The notes below the pieces were generated by a model. It was not told the DNA's origin, did not search any database, and worked only from the letters and a program-made list of their open reading frames with translations. The translations under genes and the position numbers were made by a program. DNA of 5,639 nt, taken from assembly GCA_021827885.1 (NCBI GenBank), contig JAKAUD010000050.1, positions 1 through 5,639 of the forward strand. The letters run 5' to 3'. Positions 5,516 to 5,639 of the stretch are shown piece by piece; the stretch's first letter is position 1, and the number at the start of each line of letters is the position of its first letter. This DNA comes from Thermoplasmata archaeon. Lineage in GTDB: Archaea; Thermoplasmatota; Thermoplasmata; Thermoplasmatales; Thermoplasmataceae.

Positions 5516-5639
5516 CTACAAACCTCCCAGCCATGTGCCAAGTGCACCACCGAGGTAGGCACCAACAAGACATAATCCAACGTTTATGAAAATGTTTGCT
5601 CCCGCAAGGAAAAGTTGAGACTCTTTTATCAGGGATATT
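5516..5639 (-). CDS. crcB: CrcB/FluC fluoride channel, C-terminal part
   Basis: Only the last 40 codons lie in the window; the rest runs off the right edge. They read as a loop (KESQ) and one final membrane helix with GLCLVGAYLGGALGTWLGGL at the end, the glycine-rich small-residue pattern of the last CrcB helix. CrcB proteins form dual-topology dimers in the cell membrane and let fluoride leave the cell. The visible part is uninterrupted and ends in TAG at 5516-5518. The following DUF190 gene begins one base later. The pairing of crcB with DUF190 is known in archaea and bacteria and supports the call. Whether the missing part is intact, given the broken partner, cannot be seen here. Confidence 0.75.
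   Translation of the reverse strand, partial: ISLIKESQLFLAGANIFINVGLCLVGAYLGGALGTWLGGL

Noticed and set aside
5371..5580. A 69-codon minus-strand reading frame starting at 5580
   Set aside because: Its first 22 codons are the crcB end read in the wrong frame; the true DUF190 start is ATG 5514, and the frame ends at the first premature TAG.

Overview
The window reads as archaeal DNA of modest GC content, by eye about 40 percent. The evidence is AT-rich TATA-like boxes about 25 bases upstream of probable leaderless starts, short GAGG ribosome-binding sites, no bacterial -35/-10 pairs, and a crcB-DUF190 gene pair. A member of the Thermoproteota, including the ammonia-oxidising Nitrososphaeria, would fit, but no gene here fixes the lineage.

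Bases 1-283 hold no firm gene. From 3394 down to 284 everything is on the minus strand. First comes a three-gene run: a probable type II restriction endonuclease of the BsaWI/CCGG-type PD-(D/E)xK group, a DNA amino-methyltransferase overlapping it by one base, and a small zinc-ribbon protein 16-19 bases further on. Then, behind its own TATA box, comes a 406-residue protein with a Schlafen-type AlbA_2 domain. The last gene could also be reached by read-through, because no clear terminator separates it from the zinc-ribbon gene. The layout looks like a compact defence cassette: restriction and modification, a possible accessory zinc-ribbon protein, and a possible nuclease or nucleic-acid-binding AlbA_2 protein. 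A divergent promoter region (3395-3497) separates the cassette from a plus-strand gene for an unrecognised protein with about six membrane segments (3498-4127).

From 4128 to 5183 there is about 1 kb with no convincing gene. It contains a GC-rich patch (about 4230-4347) with several nested inverted repeats that could fold as RNA, protein-like fragments on the minus strand scattered over several frames and broken by stops, and a plus-strand oligo-T tract. At the right edge, on the minus strand, is the C-terminal end of crcB (fluC), the fluoride channel, followed one base later by a DUF190 (PII-like, COG1993) gene. That gene is clearly broken: two in-frame TAG codons and a +1 frameshift interrupt an otherwise recognisable sequence.

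Overall, a decaying chromosomal stretch around the crcB-DUF190 locus lies next to a probable acquired defence cassette. The most interesting items are the cassette as a possible four-gene unit, the DUF190 pseudogene, and the structured GC-rich patch.
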